Shown: piece by piece, positions 23,981 through 32,208 of the stretch
Layout of the letters: each line of letters begins with the position of its first letter
How positions within the stretch are numbered: the stretch's first letter is position 1
Source of the DNA: JBHJGP01 sp050331695
GTDB lineage: Bacteria; Pseudomonadota; Alphaproteobacteria; Geminicoccales; Geminicoccaceae
Direction: 5' to 3'
Length of the DNA: 64,000 bases
Assembly (NCBI GenBank): GCA_050331695.1
Contig: JBHJGP010000017.1
Coordinates: 124,001 to 188,000 of the forward strand
Program-made: the position numbers and the translations under genes
Notes under the pieces: generated by a model
What the model saw: only the letters and a program-made list of their open reading frames with translations
What the model was told of the DNA's origin: nothing
The model's database searches: none

Positions 23981-25173
23981 GCGATCGTCCGAAGAAAGTT
24001 TTGATCGTGGCGCCTCAGCCCTATTACCGGGTTGCGGGTACACCGATGAATGTGCGTTTGATGATCCGGGCGCTCGGCGAGCTTGGCCTGGAGGTGCACT
24101 TGGTGAGCTTGCCCCACGGCGAAGACGTCGATGAGGGGCGGTTCTACCACCATCGCAGCTGGGCGTTGCCCGGTCTCGGTGCGGTGCCCATCGGTTTTTC
24201 CGGTGCCAAGCTCGTCTACGACATGGTTCTGGCGCTCCTGGTCGCGAGTCTGCTTGTCCGTCATCGGTTTGCCAGCGTTCAGGCGATCGAGGAGGCCGCG
24301 TTCTTTGCTTGCCCGATGGCCCGGCTTCGCGGCGCGTCGGCAATCATGGATCTGGACAGCGATCTCGAGCATCAGCTCCGGGCCAGCGACAAATCAGTGG
24401 TGCGCGCCCTCGCAGGCCTGGCCAATCGCCTCCGCCGCTGGAGCCTCTCCACAGCCCGGTGCGCCGTGACTGTGGCGCCACACCTGACCCGCCTGGTCCG
24501 CGACACGGCACCCGATCTCAAAACCTTCGAGATCCGGGACATTCCACTTGCGGAGGCCACGGGCGAGGCTGATCCCGCGGATGTCGAGAGACTGCGGGCC
24601 GAGCTCGACCTCGAAGGCCGTCCGACGGTGGTCTACACCGGCAATTTCGACCGTCGGCAGGGCGTTCAGGAACTGATCGAGGCCTTTGCCACGGTGGCGA
24701 ACGAGGTGCCCGGGGCGGTCTTGCTGCTGGTGGGCGGGGAGGCGCCCGAAGTCGACGCGATGAGAGCGCACGCTCAAGGTTTGGGGCTCGGCGACAGGGT
24801 CCGCTTGACCGGTCGGAGACCGCCCGCGGACATGCCGGCGTTCATGGCGCTCGCCGACGTCCTGGTGTCACCGCGATTGGAGCCCCTGGTGACGCCGCTC
24901 AAGATCTACACCTATATGGCCAGCGGCAGGCCCATCGTGGCGACCGATCTTCCGACCCACACGGATGTTCTCGACGAAATGTCGGCCTTTTTGGCGGAAC
25001 CGACGCCCCAAGGTCTGGCGATAACCCTGGGCAAAGCGCTGCGAGATCCGGCGGAAGCTGCGATGCGTGCGGACCGGGCGCTGGCGCTGGTCAAACAGCA
25101 CTACACTTATGAGAGTTTCAAACGTCAGCTCGAAGCGGTCTACGTCTACGCAGGTGTCCTGCATGGGCGTTGA
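23977..25173 (+). CDS. GT4-family glycosyltransferase
   Basis: This 398-residue protein has the two-domain GT-B fold of family 4. VLIVAPQPYYRVAGTPMNVRLM opens the N-terminal domain, and VVYTGNFDRRQGVQELIEAF, RLTGRRPPADMPAFMALADVLVSPR and LKIYTYMASGRPIVATD (with the usual nucleotide-sugar-binding region) make up the C-terminal domain. It starts at GTG 23977, overlapping the previous stop by 4 nt, and overlaps the next gene by 11 nt. Its likely job is to add a sugar to the lipid-linked intermediate made by the WecA-like enzyme. Donor and acceptor are unknown. Confidence 0.87.
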   Translation: MSDRPKKVLIVAPQPYYRVAGTPMNVRLMIRALGELGLEVHLVSLPHGEDVDEGRFYHHRSWALPGLGAVPIGFSGAKLVYDMVLALLVASLLVRHRFASVQAIEEAAFFACPMARLRGASAIMDLDSDLEHQLRASDKSVVRALAGLANRLRRWSLSTARCAVTVAPHLTRLVRDTAPDLKTFEIRDIPLAEATGEADPADVERLRAELDLEGRPTVVYTGNFDRRQGVQELIEAFATVANEVPGAVLLLVGGEAPEVDAMRAHAQGLGLGDRVRLTGRRPPADMPAFMALADVLVSPRLEPLVTPLKIYTYMASGRPIVATDLPTHTDVLDEMSAFLAEPTPQGLAITLGKALRDPAEAAMRADRALALVKQHYTYESFKRQLEAVYVYAGVLHGR

Positions 25174-26668
25174 AGCTTTTCCGGCACCGGTCAGGCGGAA
25201 GCTCACCGAGGCGGCCAGGGCCAGTCATGATCTGATCATTATCGGCGGCGGCGTCTACGGCGTGGCGGTGACCCTGGAGGCCACCCGGCGCGGCCTGAAG
25301 CCGCTTTTGATCGAGCGCGACGATTTCGGCCAGCACACCAGTTTCAACAGCCTGCGCATCGTTCATGGCGGCCTTCGCTATCTGCAAAATCTCGATCTGC
25401 TAAGGTTTCGGGAAAGTGTCGGCGAGCGTCGATGGTTCCTGAAGCACTTTCCGGATTTGGTGAGGCCGCTGGACTGCCTGATGCCGCTTTACGGCAAGGG
25501 TCTGAGACGACCGCAGGTCTTTCGAGCGGCCTTGTGGCTCGATCATCTTCTGGCGTTCGACCGCAATAGAGGCGTCGATCGTGAGCGGCATATCCGCCGA
25601 GGCAGGGTCATCTCCGCCGACGAGGCACGGCTTCAGGTGCCCGATCTGAACGAGCCGGGGATGCAAGGCGCGGCACGTTGGCAGGACGGGGCGATGGCCA
25701 GTTCCGAGCTCCTTCTGTTCGAGATGCTACGTTGGGCGGTGGCCGGTGGTGCCCAAGCCATCAACCACATGACCGTGACCGGCGTGGAGGCGGACGGAGA
25801 CAGGGTCACCGGTGTCGCTGCGCGCGACAGTTTGAACGGCAGCCAGCACGTGTTTCGGGCGCCCCTGGTGATCAACTGCGCGGGGCCGCAGGTTCGCTCG
25901 ATCCTGGCGGGCCTCGCCGGCGATGGCGAGCATCTGTTCCGACCGTCGCTCGGCTTCAATCTGCTCCTGGACCGACCGGCCCCGTGGGATGTTGCCGTCA
26001 CCGTGGAACCGGCGAGGGATGGAGCCGGGACACTGTTCTTACACCCCTGGTATGGGCGGATCCTGGTCGGCACGGTTCATTGCCCCTGGACCACCGGCAC
26101 CAGCGGTCCGCCGGTCGTGTCCGAGGCCGATGTCACGGCGACGCTAGGTGATGTTGCTCAGCGTTTTCCGTCCCTGAAACTGGATCGTGACGCGGTTCTC
26201 GAGGTTAGGGCCGGGTTTTTACCGGCGACTGAGCCCGGCGGGTGCGTGCAGGCGAAAAAGCCGGTCATCGTCGATCACGGCCAGCCGGCGCGATCGGGGC
26301 GGACCCTTTCCGGTCTGTTTTCGGTGTCCGGGGTGAAATGGACCACCGCCCGCCATGTCGCCGCAAGGCTCTTTTCTTCCTTGCAGCGGAAGAAACGAAT
26401 TGAGGCTCCAACACCAATCGAGCTTCCTCGTCCCAAGGCTTTGCTAACAATCGGCGCAAGGGCGTTTCTCGCGCTTTCCGGTGATGAGGCGCGCCGTTGG
26501 ACGACATTGTTCCGGGAGGAAACGTCGGCGCTCACGCCCCAGGACGTCATTCGCCGGCGAACCGAATGGCAGAGCGAGCCGGAGCTCGCCCACGATCTGG
26601 AACAGCGCCTGACCCGCGAGTGGCCGGGTGAAAGCAAAAACCAGGATTTGAAAGCTGGAACTGGCTAG
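25163..26668 (+). CDS. GlpD-like FAD-dependent oxidoreductase
   Basis: The 501-residue protein opens with a dinucleotide-binding fold IIIGGGVYGVAVTLEATRRG at about residues 20-40 and continues with SFNSLRIVHGGLRYLQ, which matches the glycerol-3-phosphate dehydrogenase/DAO family. The substrate-domain segments NCAGPQVRSIL and HPWYGRILVGTVH follow, and GLFSVSGVKWTTARHVA corresponds to the family C-terminal GGKWTTYR block. The ATG at 25163 overlaps the GT4 gene stop. As the last gene of the polysaccharide run it may oxidise a polyol or sugar-alcohol group instead of glycerol phosphate. The substrate is inferred from context only. Confidence 0.8.
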   Translation: MGVEAFPAPVRRKLTEAARASHDLIIIGGGVYGVAVTLEATRRGLKPLLIERDDFGQHTSFNSLRIVHGGLRYLQNLDLLRFRESVGERRWFLKHFPDLVRPLDCLMPLYGKGLRRPQVFRAALWLDHLLAFDRNRGVDRERHIRRGRVISADEARLQVPDLNEPGMQGAARWQDGAMASSELLLFEMLRWAVAGGAQAINHMTVTGVEADGDRVTGVAARDSLNGSQHVFRAPLVINCAGPQVRSILAGLAGDGEHLFRPSLGFNLLLDRPAPWDVAVTVEPARDGAGTLFLHPWYGRILVGTVHCPWTTGTSGPPVVSEADVTATLGDVAQRFPSLKLDRDAVLEVRAGFLPATEPGGCVQAKKPVIVDHGQPARSGRTLSGLFSVSGVKWTTARHVAARLFSSLQRKKRIEAPTPIELPRPKALLTIGARAFLALSGDEARRWTTLFREETSALTPQDVIRRRTEWQSEPELAHDLEQRLTREWPGESKNQDLKAGTG

Positions 26669-26766
26669 TTCCAAGCCTGGAGGATTGGCGCCGTCCGATC
26701 GGAATCGGGACGTGAGGCTAGGGCGATTGAAAGCAAGTTGTCAGCGACGCTCGGGACGCGACCGCC

Positions 26767-26868
26767 TTAGCCCTTGTCTTCGGTGGAAATGAGCGCCGGC
26801 ATGCAGCCGCCACCGGCGGTCGGCACCCAGGCGGTGAAGGCGAGAGAGGGCTTGTTGACCTTGTTCAT
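26767..26868 (-). CDS. 33-residue peptide with GGGC motif (possible peptide precursor)
   Basis: An ATG at 26868, with GGAG 6 nt upstream, opens a 34-codon frame ending TAA at 26767. The product starts MNKVNKPSLAFTAW, has VPTAGGGCMPALIS in the middle and ends STEDKG. Third-position bases are G or C in 27 of 32 codons after the start, matching real genes of this genome. It has one Cys, one Trp and a glycine-rich core, with a lysine-rich N-terminus resembling a leader. It lies 111 bp downstream of the membrane protein gene and on the same strand as the trypsin-nuclease gene. No modifying enzyme is encoded nearby. A ribosomally made modified peptide precursor or a small regulatory peptide are possibilities. 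Confidence 0.5.
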   Translation of the reverse strand: MNKVNKPSLAFTAWVPTAGGGCMPALISTEDKG

Positions 26869-26979
26869 TTCGAGCTCCGAAAGCGGTGTGAAACGATCAA
26901 GCAATCACCCGCTCATCTTAATCGATCAGCTCTTACCAGAGCGTTAACACCGCACCTTTTCGTCAAGTCAGCCGTCCGC

Positions 26980-27489
26980 TCAGCCGCGGAAGGCCTCTTG
27001 ACGGAGACCTTCCTGGCGCCGGACCTCATCATTCCCAGCGGCGATCGCCCGCAAGCGGTTCTCCTGGGGATCGCGGATCTTCAGCCGGGTCATGACTTTG
27101 AACACACCATCACTGCCGCCGGCGATGAGAAGAGCGGTTAGCCACCGGCCACCGGTCTGCTGCTCGACCGGGGCCATGCCTGGGTCCTGCAGCGCCGTCA
27201 GAAGATCGGCGACGACATCCAAATCGTAGGCCCAAAGCATCAGATAAGCCATGCCGACATTGATGACCGTCTTGAAGCCCCGACCCTCCATGTAACGAAG
27301 GTATAGGTGCCAGCTGTAAATCGGACTGAGGGCCGTCTCGAACAAAACCGAGAGGATCAGGACGACGACGAAGATGCTGAACACTTCCTCGTAACGGACG
27401 TGACCGAGCGGCACATGGGCGAATTCAGCGGCCGCCAGGGGAAACGCGTAGAGACCGAGAATGCTGGCGAGAGTGAACAACCGAAACAT
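26980..27489 (-). CDS. Small membrane protein next to the trypsin-nuclease gene
   Basis: The 169-residue protein has an N-terminal hydrophobic segment (residues 2-20, possibly a signal peptide), a second strong span at about 36-57 (FSIFVVVLILSVLFETAL), and further hydrophobic stretches near 75-92 and 113-125. The C-terminal 45 residues are charged and soluble (MTRLKIRDPQENRLR, DEVRRQEGLRQEA). I do not recognise the family; the layout is loosely holin-like. It begins 25 bp after the trypsin-nuclease stop on the same strand, so the two are very probably co-transcribed and functionally linked. Confidence 0.72.
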   Translation of the reverse strand: MFRLFTLASILGLYAFPLAAAEFAHVPLGHVRYEEVFSIFVVVLILSVLFETALSPIYSWHLYLRYMEGRGFKTVINVGMAYLMLWAYDLDVVADLLTALQDPGMAPVEQQTGGRWLTALLIAGGSDGVFKVMTRLKIRDPQENRLRAIAAGNDEVRRQEGLRQEAFRG

Positions 27490-27513
27490 GGCGGAAACTC
27501 CGAAGATCTGGCG

Positions 27514-29274
27514 TTAGAGCAGAATGTCCTCAATGCCGTTGATCGGATGGATCGCCTCTGTGGCCTCCGTCCTTTGCAGCGGGTCGGCATCCCGAAGCGG
27601 ACCGAAATCGAGCTCGGTCAGCTCTTCGATCAGCGAGACCGGTACCTGGTAGACGTGGGGTTCGTCACCGAAGGCGAACTCGAGCTTTCTCGTGACCAGC
27701 CGCCTCTGGCTCAGCTGGTAGGCCGTGGCTCGCAGCTGATCGTGGTCGAGGCGCATCACGACCACCTTCCAGAAGTCGAGCGGCAGCTGATAGGGCCCTC
27801 GGCGCCTCTCTTCGCCATACCACGGATCATCAGGGCGGAAGATGGGGCCGGTGAAGACGGTGATCTTGAGCTGATGGCGGTCCGTTTTGCGAAGGATGAA
27901 GTCCTCCAGATCCAGCCAGGTCTTCTGGTTGAACCGCGCATGTTGGGGAGCTGCGTTGGTGTAGAAAAAGGTGTCCTGATTGGCCTGGCGGGCGAGCGGT
28001 CCCCAGACCGGCGATCGCCTTCTGACGAGATGTCCCCGATCCAGATCATTGGCGCGATAGAGGTCGTTGTCGGATTGAAACGACATGTCCAATCGCGGAT
28101 CGGTGCGCCATTTCGTGCCGCGCCGGGAAACCCCACGCTGGAGGCGGTTGCCATCGATGTTGCAAGCGGTGAACCGGGCGAGACGTCGGGATCGGCTCAT
28201 GACAACCGAAAAATGGGTGTAGGTAAGCTCAAAGCCGCCGTCCCGGCGCGGTGCTAGATCCTCTCTCTGTTCGTCGGTAAGCGCCGGCAGGGGCACCGCC
28301 AGACCGAGAAAATCGGGATCATAGCCGCTGCGATTGTTGAGCGACTCCGCGGCTTCGAGAGCGCAGATGCGGTCTTCTGCCTCGTTCTCGTCGGGCGCCA
28401 CCTCTTGGGCCGGATCGGCAGGCACGAGGGTATCGATGATGCGGGCTGCGGTACCGTCACCCTCGGTCGCGGCCTGGCGGAGTGCTTCGAAAACCGCGCT
28501 TATCCGGACCCCCTCATTGGCGATCCAGTCGATCGCCCCGTCGCCCAACGCCGGCGACCACAGGCTGCCATTACGGGCGAGCGTGCGGCCATCCTCGTCG
28601 AGCCTCGGTACGGAGCTGTGGTGGAGCGCCACAACCTGCCACTGGTCGTTGAACACCGGTGAGCCTGACGACCCTCTTTCAGTGTCCGCCCGGTAGCGAA
28701 CGAAGCCGTCCACATAGTCGACCACGCGGTTCTCTCGCAGCACGATCTGCTTCGGCTCGCCGTTCGGATGTTGGATGATGGTCACGCGCTCGCCTTCGAG
28801 CGCTTTGCCGCTGACCTCGATCAACTCGAGATAGCCGAAACTGGTGATCGGTTTGCCCGATTGGCTGCGCTCGGCAACGCCGCACACGGTGAAGTCCAAC
28901 GCCGCATGGGTGAAGAAGCACTTGTCCGGGGCCAACCGGAACAGATAGGGCCGCTTGCGGACGAAATGAATGTCATCCTCGAAATCGAACTCCACCATGC
29001 TGGCGGCGGCGGCCTTGGCGCTCGACAGCACGTGGTGATTGGTGAGCATCAGCCCCGGCGCGATCAAAAAGCAGGTGCCGAGACCCGCGGCGGTGCCGCT
29101 GGCCGTCTTGATGTGGACGCGCGCAACCGACTTCGCCGCCAACAGGCCGCGTCCCAAATAATTGACGCTCAAAAGGTCGCGATTGCCGAGAACGCGCTCA
29201 AATCCGAGCGGGTCATTCTGGTTCAACAGTCGCTTGCGCACCACAACCCGGCGATCGCGGTCGGTGATAACCAT
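27514..29274 (-). CDS. Trypsin-like protease fused to a DNA/RNA non-specific endonuclease
   Basis: Residues 45-265 form a trypsin-like serine protease with H81 in LTNHHVL, D127 in AALDFTV and S203 in GSSGSPVF (the usual GDSGSP with the aspartate replaced by serine). Residues 320-560 form a NucA-type endonuclease with the DRGH motif (D412-H415, DLDRGHLVRR), the metal-binding N440 in FYTNAAPQ and the helix acid near E457. There is no signal peptide, so it probably acts in the cytoplasm. The nuclease could degrade nucleic acid while the protease cleaves a partner or processes the protein. A membrane protein and a small peptide follow on the same strand. Protease-nuclease fusions are reminiscent of effector-type conflict proteins. 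Confidence 0.85.
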   Translation of the reverse strand: MVITDRDRRVVVRKRLLNQNDPLGFERVLGNRDLLSVNYLGRGLLAAKSVARVHIKTASGTAAGLGTCFLIAPGLMLTNHHVLSSAKAAAASMVEFDFEDDIHFVRKRPYLFRLAPDKCFFTHAALDFTVCGVAERSQSGKPITSFGYLELIEVSGKALEGERVTIIQHPNGEPKQIVLRENRVVDYVDGFVRYRADTERGSSGSPVFNDQWQVVALHHSSVPRLDEDGRTLARNGSLWSPALGDGAIDWIANEGVRISAVFEALRQAATEGDGTAARIIDTLVPADPAQEVAPDENEAEDRICALEAAESLNNRSGYDPDFLGLAVPLPALTDEQREDLAPRRDGGFELTYTHFSVVMSRSRRLARFTACNIDGNRLQRGVSRRGTKWRTDPRLDMSFQSDNDLYRANDLDRGHLVRRRSPVWGPLARQANQDTFFYTNAAPQHARFNQKTWLDLEDFILRKTDRHQLKITVFTGPIFRPDDPWYGEERRRGPYQLPLDFWKVVVMRLDHDQLRATAYQLSQRRLVTRKLEFAFGDEPHVYQVPVSLIEELTELDFGPLRDADPLQRTEATEAIHPINGIEDILL

Positions 29275-29320
29275 GGTGAAGCCCTCGGTCGCAGTTGACG
29301 GACAAAAACCGATGAGGGCT
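29274..29320 (-). promoter_or_regulatory. Leader hairpin covering the trypsin-nuclease ribosome-binding site
   Basis: In the transcript AGCCCT (29320-29315) pairs with AGGGCT (29285-29280), and CGGT (29311-29308) pairs with ACCG (29289-29286). A 3-nt bulge and an 18-nt loop complete the structure. The second arm contains the GAGGG Shine-Dalgarno, 6 nt from the ATG at 29274. Ten base pairs would hide the ribosome-binding site unless opened. The pairing is seen directly; regulation is inferred. Confidence 0.5.
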
Positions 29321-29444
29321 CGCGCTGATGACGGCTGCTAGGCGTCGCAATCGGCGAGAGCGGTGGGACGCTCTCTACCTAGATCAGGACAATTCCATAT
29401 TCAAGGAAAATATTCTTATTCACGGACAAAATGCTGGCTATGCG

Positions 29445-30092
29445 CTAGATGCGCACGATCGGGTTGAGCCAGCGGCCGAGCAAGCCGGTCAGTCTCAAAC
29501 GGCCGGTCGTGACAGCGAGGCACCAGCAATCCTCGTCGTCATCAGCCACCGGTTGATGGTCAATCTCACCGTCGGCTATCGCCACGTCACCCCGGCGGTA
29601 GTGACCCGTTTGGTCGGCGAACCCGCCGCTGAAGAGGATTGTGACCTCTTGACCGTCATGGGTATGGCGCGGGATGTGCGTGCCAGCCCGAATATGCATC
29701 AGCTTCGTTCGGAAATCCGGCCGATCGGGCAACAACTCCAGCTCGCGAATACCGCCCATGCCCCGCCACCGGCCTTCGTCACCCAGATCGGCAACATAGC
29801 GTGACACCACTGTCGGCAGGGGCGCCGCCTCCGCCTTGCAGGTCACGACACTGCCGCACAAAGGCGAAGATGCATTCAGTCGGGCAAAGACCTTGTCTCG
29901 TGTCGTCTCCGAAACCTCTTCCGGCGGAGCGGTTTCCAAAAACTCGCCCGCGATCGTCTCGAACTCACACACTTCGCGCCGACATTCCGGGCAATAGGTG
30001 ATATGGGCCGCCACAATGAGCGCCAATGGCTCGGGAAGTTCGCCCGATGCGTAGGCCAAAAGGAGATCTTCGTCCGGATGGTGCGTGGTCAT
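29445..30092 (-). CDS. chrR: ChrR-family zinc anti-sigma factor
   Basis: The 215-residue protein has an N-terminal anti-sigma domain with HPDEDLLLAYASGELPEPL and the zinc-binding AAHITYCPEC (H31 and C36/C39, with H6). From about residue 100 it has a cupin domain: HIRAGTHIPRHTHDGQEVTILFSGGFADQ, whose histidines and acids bind a second metal. In Rhodobacter sphaeroides, ChrR holds the sigma factor RpoE inactive until singlet oxygen or organic peroxides disrupt it through the cupin domain. The gene overlaps the sigma factor gene by 4 nt, giving coupled synthesis of the pair. Confidence 0.92.
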   Translation of the reverse strand: MTTHHPDEDLLLAYASGELPEPLALIVAAHITYCPECRREVCEFETIAGEFLETAPPEEVSETTRDKVFARLNASSPLCGSVVTCKAEAAPLPTVVSRYVADLGDEGRWRGMGGIRELELLPDRPDFRTKLMHIRAGTHIPRHTHDGQEVTILFSGGFADQTGHYRRGDVAIADGEIDHQPVADDDEDCWCLAVTTGRLRLTGLLGRWLNPIVRI

Positions 30093-30664
30093 TGTTCTGC
30101 CAGTACAGATCTTAGTTTACCGAGTGCCAGGCGAATTCGCGATTTTACCGTCCCAAGAGGAAGACCAAGCTCTTTCGCGATCCTGCCGTGGGGTTTCTCT
30201 TCGAAAAACGACACGCGCACGAGCGTTGCCTGATCTTCCGGTAACGACGCCACCGCTGCCCGGAGGCGCCGGTCTGTTTCCGCCCGCAGAACGATCGCCT
30301 CACCAAAAGGCTCCGCATCGGGGACCAGAAGGGGATCGTCAGGATCCGGTTCCGGGCGCCGTTCGCGACGAATGACGTCGATCCTGCGGTTCCGGGCGAT
30401 GGTAAAGATCCAGGTGCTGACGCCCGCCTGCCGCGGATCGTAGGTTTCGGCCCGCTGCCAAACCGTCAACATAACGTCCTGGACGAGATCCTCGGCCGCT
30501 TCGCCGTCGACGCCGAGGCGCCGCAGATAGCCTTTCACTCGCGGCGCGTAGTGGTCGAACAGCTCCATGAAGGCCCGTCGGTCCCGTTCCCCCGCCACAC
30601 GCAACATGCATGTGATCAGGTGCGCGTCCCTCTCAGGGTCCGAAGTGGCCGGCGTCGATTCCAT
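30089..30664 (-). CDS. rpoE: ECF11-type RNA polymerase sigma factor
   Basis: The 191-residue sigma factor has region 2 (AFMELFDHYAPRVKGYLRR, EAAEDLVQDVMLTVWQRA, STWIFTIARNRRIDVIRRE) and region 4 (SLPEDQATLVRVSFFEEKPHGRIAKELGLPLGTVKSRIRLALGKLR). It pairs with a ChrR anti-sigma factor, as in the ECF11 group. The ATG at 30664 is chosen because the residues upstream in the open frame are not conserved-looking. The start lies about 85 nt downstream of a TGATCC-N16-CGTA promoter on the same strand, consistent with autoregulation. The likely inducer is singlet oxygen or peroxides by analogy with Rhodobacter. Confidence 0.93.
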   Translation of the reverse strand: MESTPATSDPERDAHLITCMLRVAGERDRRAFMELFDHYAPRVKGYLRRLGVDGEAAEDLVQDVMLTVWQRAETYDPRQAGVSTWIFTIARNRRIDVIRRERRPEPDPDDPLLVPDAEPFGEAIVLRAETDRRLRAAVASLPEDQATLVRVSFFEEKPHGRIAKELGLPLGTVKSRIRLALGKLRSVLAEQ

Positions 30665-30748
30665 CGCGCTGCGACATAACAACCCCAGCGGGCGATCGAC
30701 AAGCGCCAAGCTCTGTTCGTGTCCACAGGTCGCCATCATGGTGATCAC

Positions 30749-30774
30749 TACGGCAGGCGATGCCGGTTGGATCA
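30749..30774 (-). promoter_or_regulatory. Predicted ECF11 promoter for rpoE-chrR
   Basis: On the minus strand TGATCC (30774-30769) is followed after exactly 16 bp by CGTA (30752-30749). This matches the ECF11 form and the same spacing occurs in the opposite promoter. It would give self-activation of the sigma/anti-sigma operon. Confidence 0.6.
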
Positions 30775-30793
30775 CGATCTTGCAGGGATTTCG

Positions 30794-30819
30794 TGATCCG
30801 CCGTCCTACACTAAACGTA
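30794..30819 (+). promoter_or_regulatory. Predicted ECF11 promoter for the oxidoreductase operon
   Basis: TGATCC (30794-30799) and CGTA (30816-30819) are separated by 16 bp, identical in layout to the promoter on the other strand. It lies about 60 bp before the oxidoreductase start at 30883, so this operon is a predicted direct target of the adjacent sigma factor. Confidence 0.65.
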
Positions 30820-30882
30820 CCTTGGTGGATGGGTCGGTTGGATGCGGGGGTTCTCCAGCCCGCTTTTGAGGTGAGTTCACGA

Positions 30883-32208
30883 ATGAGAATAGCCGTTGTT
30901 GGCTCGGGCATTTCCGGGCTGGGGGTTGCTTGGCTTTTAAACAAGAAACACGATGTGGTCCTCTACGAATGTCGTTCGCGTCTAGGTGGCCATACCAACA
31001 CGGTCGAGGTCGACTATCCTGACGGCGTGCAGGCGGTCGACACCGGCTTCATCGTTTACAACGAGGCCAATTACCCAAATCTCACCGCGCTGTTCGATCA
31101 TCTGGGCATCGCCACCGAGGAAAGCCGCATGTCGTTCGCCGTCAGCGTCGACAATGGCCGCCTCGAATATTCCGGGCGATCGCTACGGCATATCTTCGCC
31201 CAAAAACGCAACCTGCTGAGCCCCCGGTTCGCGATGATGCTTCTGGACATCGTCCGTTTCAATCGTGACGGGCCGGCCTGTCTCGCCCATGGCGACGTCT
31301 ACAACCCACCGCTAGGTACTTTTTTGGACGAGCGCCGGTACGGCTCTTGTTTCCAACGGAACTATCTGTTGCCCATGGCGGCGGCGATTTGGTCCGCCTC
31401 TTTGGACAAAATTCGGGAGTTCCCGACCCAGAGTTTCTTGCGTTTTTTTGCCAATCACAATCTGCTCACCGTCAACGGCCACCATTATTGGCGGACGGTG
31501 GCTGGCGGTTCGCAACGTTACATCGATCGGATGTTGGCGGATTTTCAGGGCGAAATCCGGCTGAAAAGCAAAGTGGCTCAGTTGCGGCACGGACGCGCGG
31601 GGCCGATCGTTATCGACCGCCAGGGTCATCGCGATCAATTCGACCGGGTCGTGCTTGCCTGTCACGCCGACCAGGCGCTGGCGGCCCTGGCGGAGCCGAC
31701 CGTCTGTCAACGCAGCGTCCTCGGCGCGTTTCCGTACCAGAGTAATCGCGCCGTTTTACACCGGGATCCCGACCTGATGCCCAAACGGCGCTCTGTTTGG
31801 TCGAGCTGGAACTATATGAGCAACGAACAGAACGCGATCGGGTCAGGTGTGTCGGTCAGCTACTGGATGAACAGCCTGCAGAACATTCGAGAGGATCGCC
31901 CGCTGTTCGTGAGTTTGAACCCTCTGCGCGATCCGAATCCGGCCACGGTGCTGGGTGAATACGTCAATGATCATCCGGTTTTCGATCACCGAGCGACCGC
32001 CGCCCAGGCGCGCCTGGCGGAGATCCAGGGACAGGGAGGGATATGGTTCGCCGGCGCATACCAGGGGTTCGGCTTTCACGAGGATGGACTTGCCTCGGCA
32101 ATAAGGATTGCTGACGCATTCGGCATTCAACCCCCCTGGGCGAAGCAGGAGATTACCCGTCCGATCTTCGAGCCGGAGTCGCCGACGGCCCTGGCCCAGG
32201 TGATATGA
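30883..32208 (+). CDS. FAD-dependent amine-oxidase-like oxidoreductase of the RpoE/ChrR regulon
   Basis: The 441-residue protein begins MRIAVVGSGISGLGVAWLLN, a dinucleotide-binding fold, then GGHTNTVEVDYPDGVQAVDTGFIVYNEANYPNL, the typical signature of the flavin oxidoreductases found next to DUF1365 and CfaS genes. The C-terminal GIWFAGAYQGFGFHEDGLASA closes the FAD site. The ATG at 30883 is preferred because it begins the flavin fold. It overlaps the DUF1365 gene by 4 nt. In related operons the set is linked to modified membrane fatty acids, possibly furan-containing ones. The substrate is not determined by the sequence. Confidence 0.88.
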   Translation: MRIAVVGSGISGLGVAWLLNKKHDVVLYECRSRLGGHTNTVEVDYPDGVQAVDTGFIVYNEANYPNLTALFDHLGIATEESRMSFAVSVDNGRLEYSGRSLRHIFAQKRNLLSPRFAMMLLDIVRFNRDGPACLAHGDVYNPPLGTFLDERRYGSCFQRNYLLPMAAAIWSASLDKIREFPTQSFLRFFANHNLLTVNGHHYWRTVAGGSQRYIDRMLADFQGEIRLKSKVAQLRHGRAGPIVIDRQGHRDQFDRVVLACHADQALAALAEPTVCQRSVLGAFPYQSNRAVLHRDPDLMPKRRSVWSSWNYMSNEQNAIGSGVSVSYWMNSLQNIREDRPLFVSLNPLRDPNPATVLGEYVNDHPVFDHRATAAQARLAEIQGQGGIWFAGAYQGFGFHEDGLASAIRIADAFGIQPPWAKQEITRPIFEPESPTALAQVI

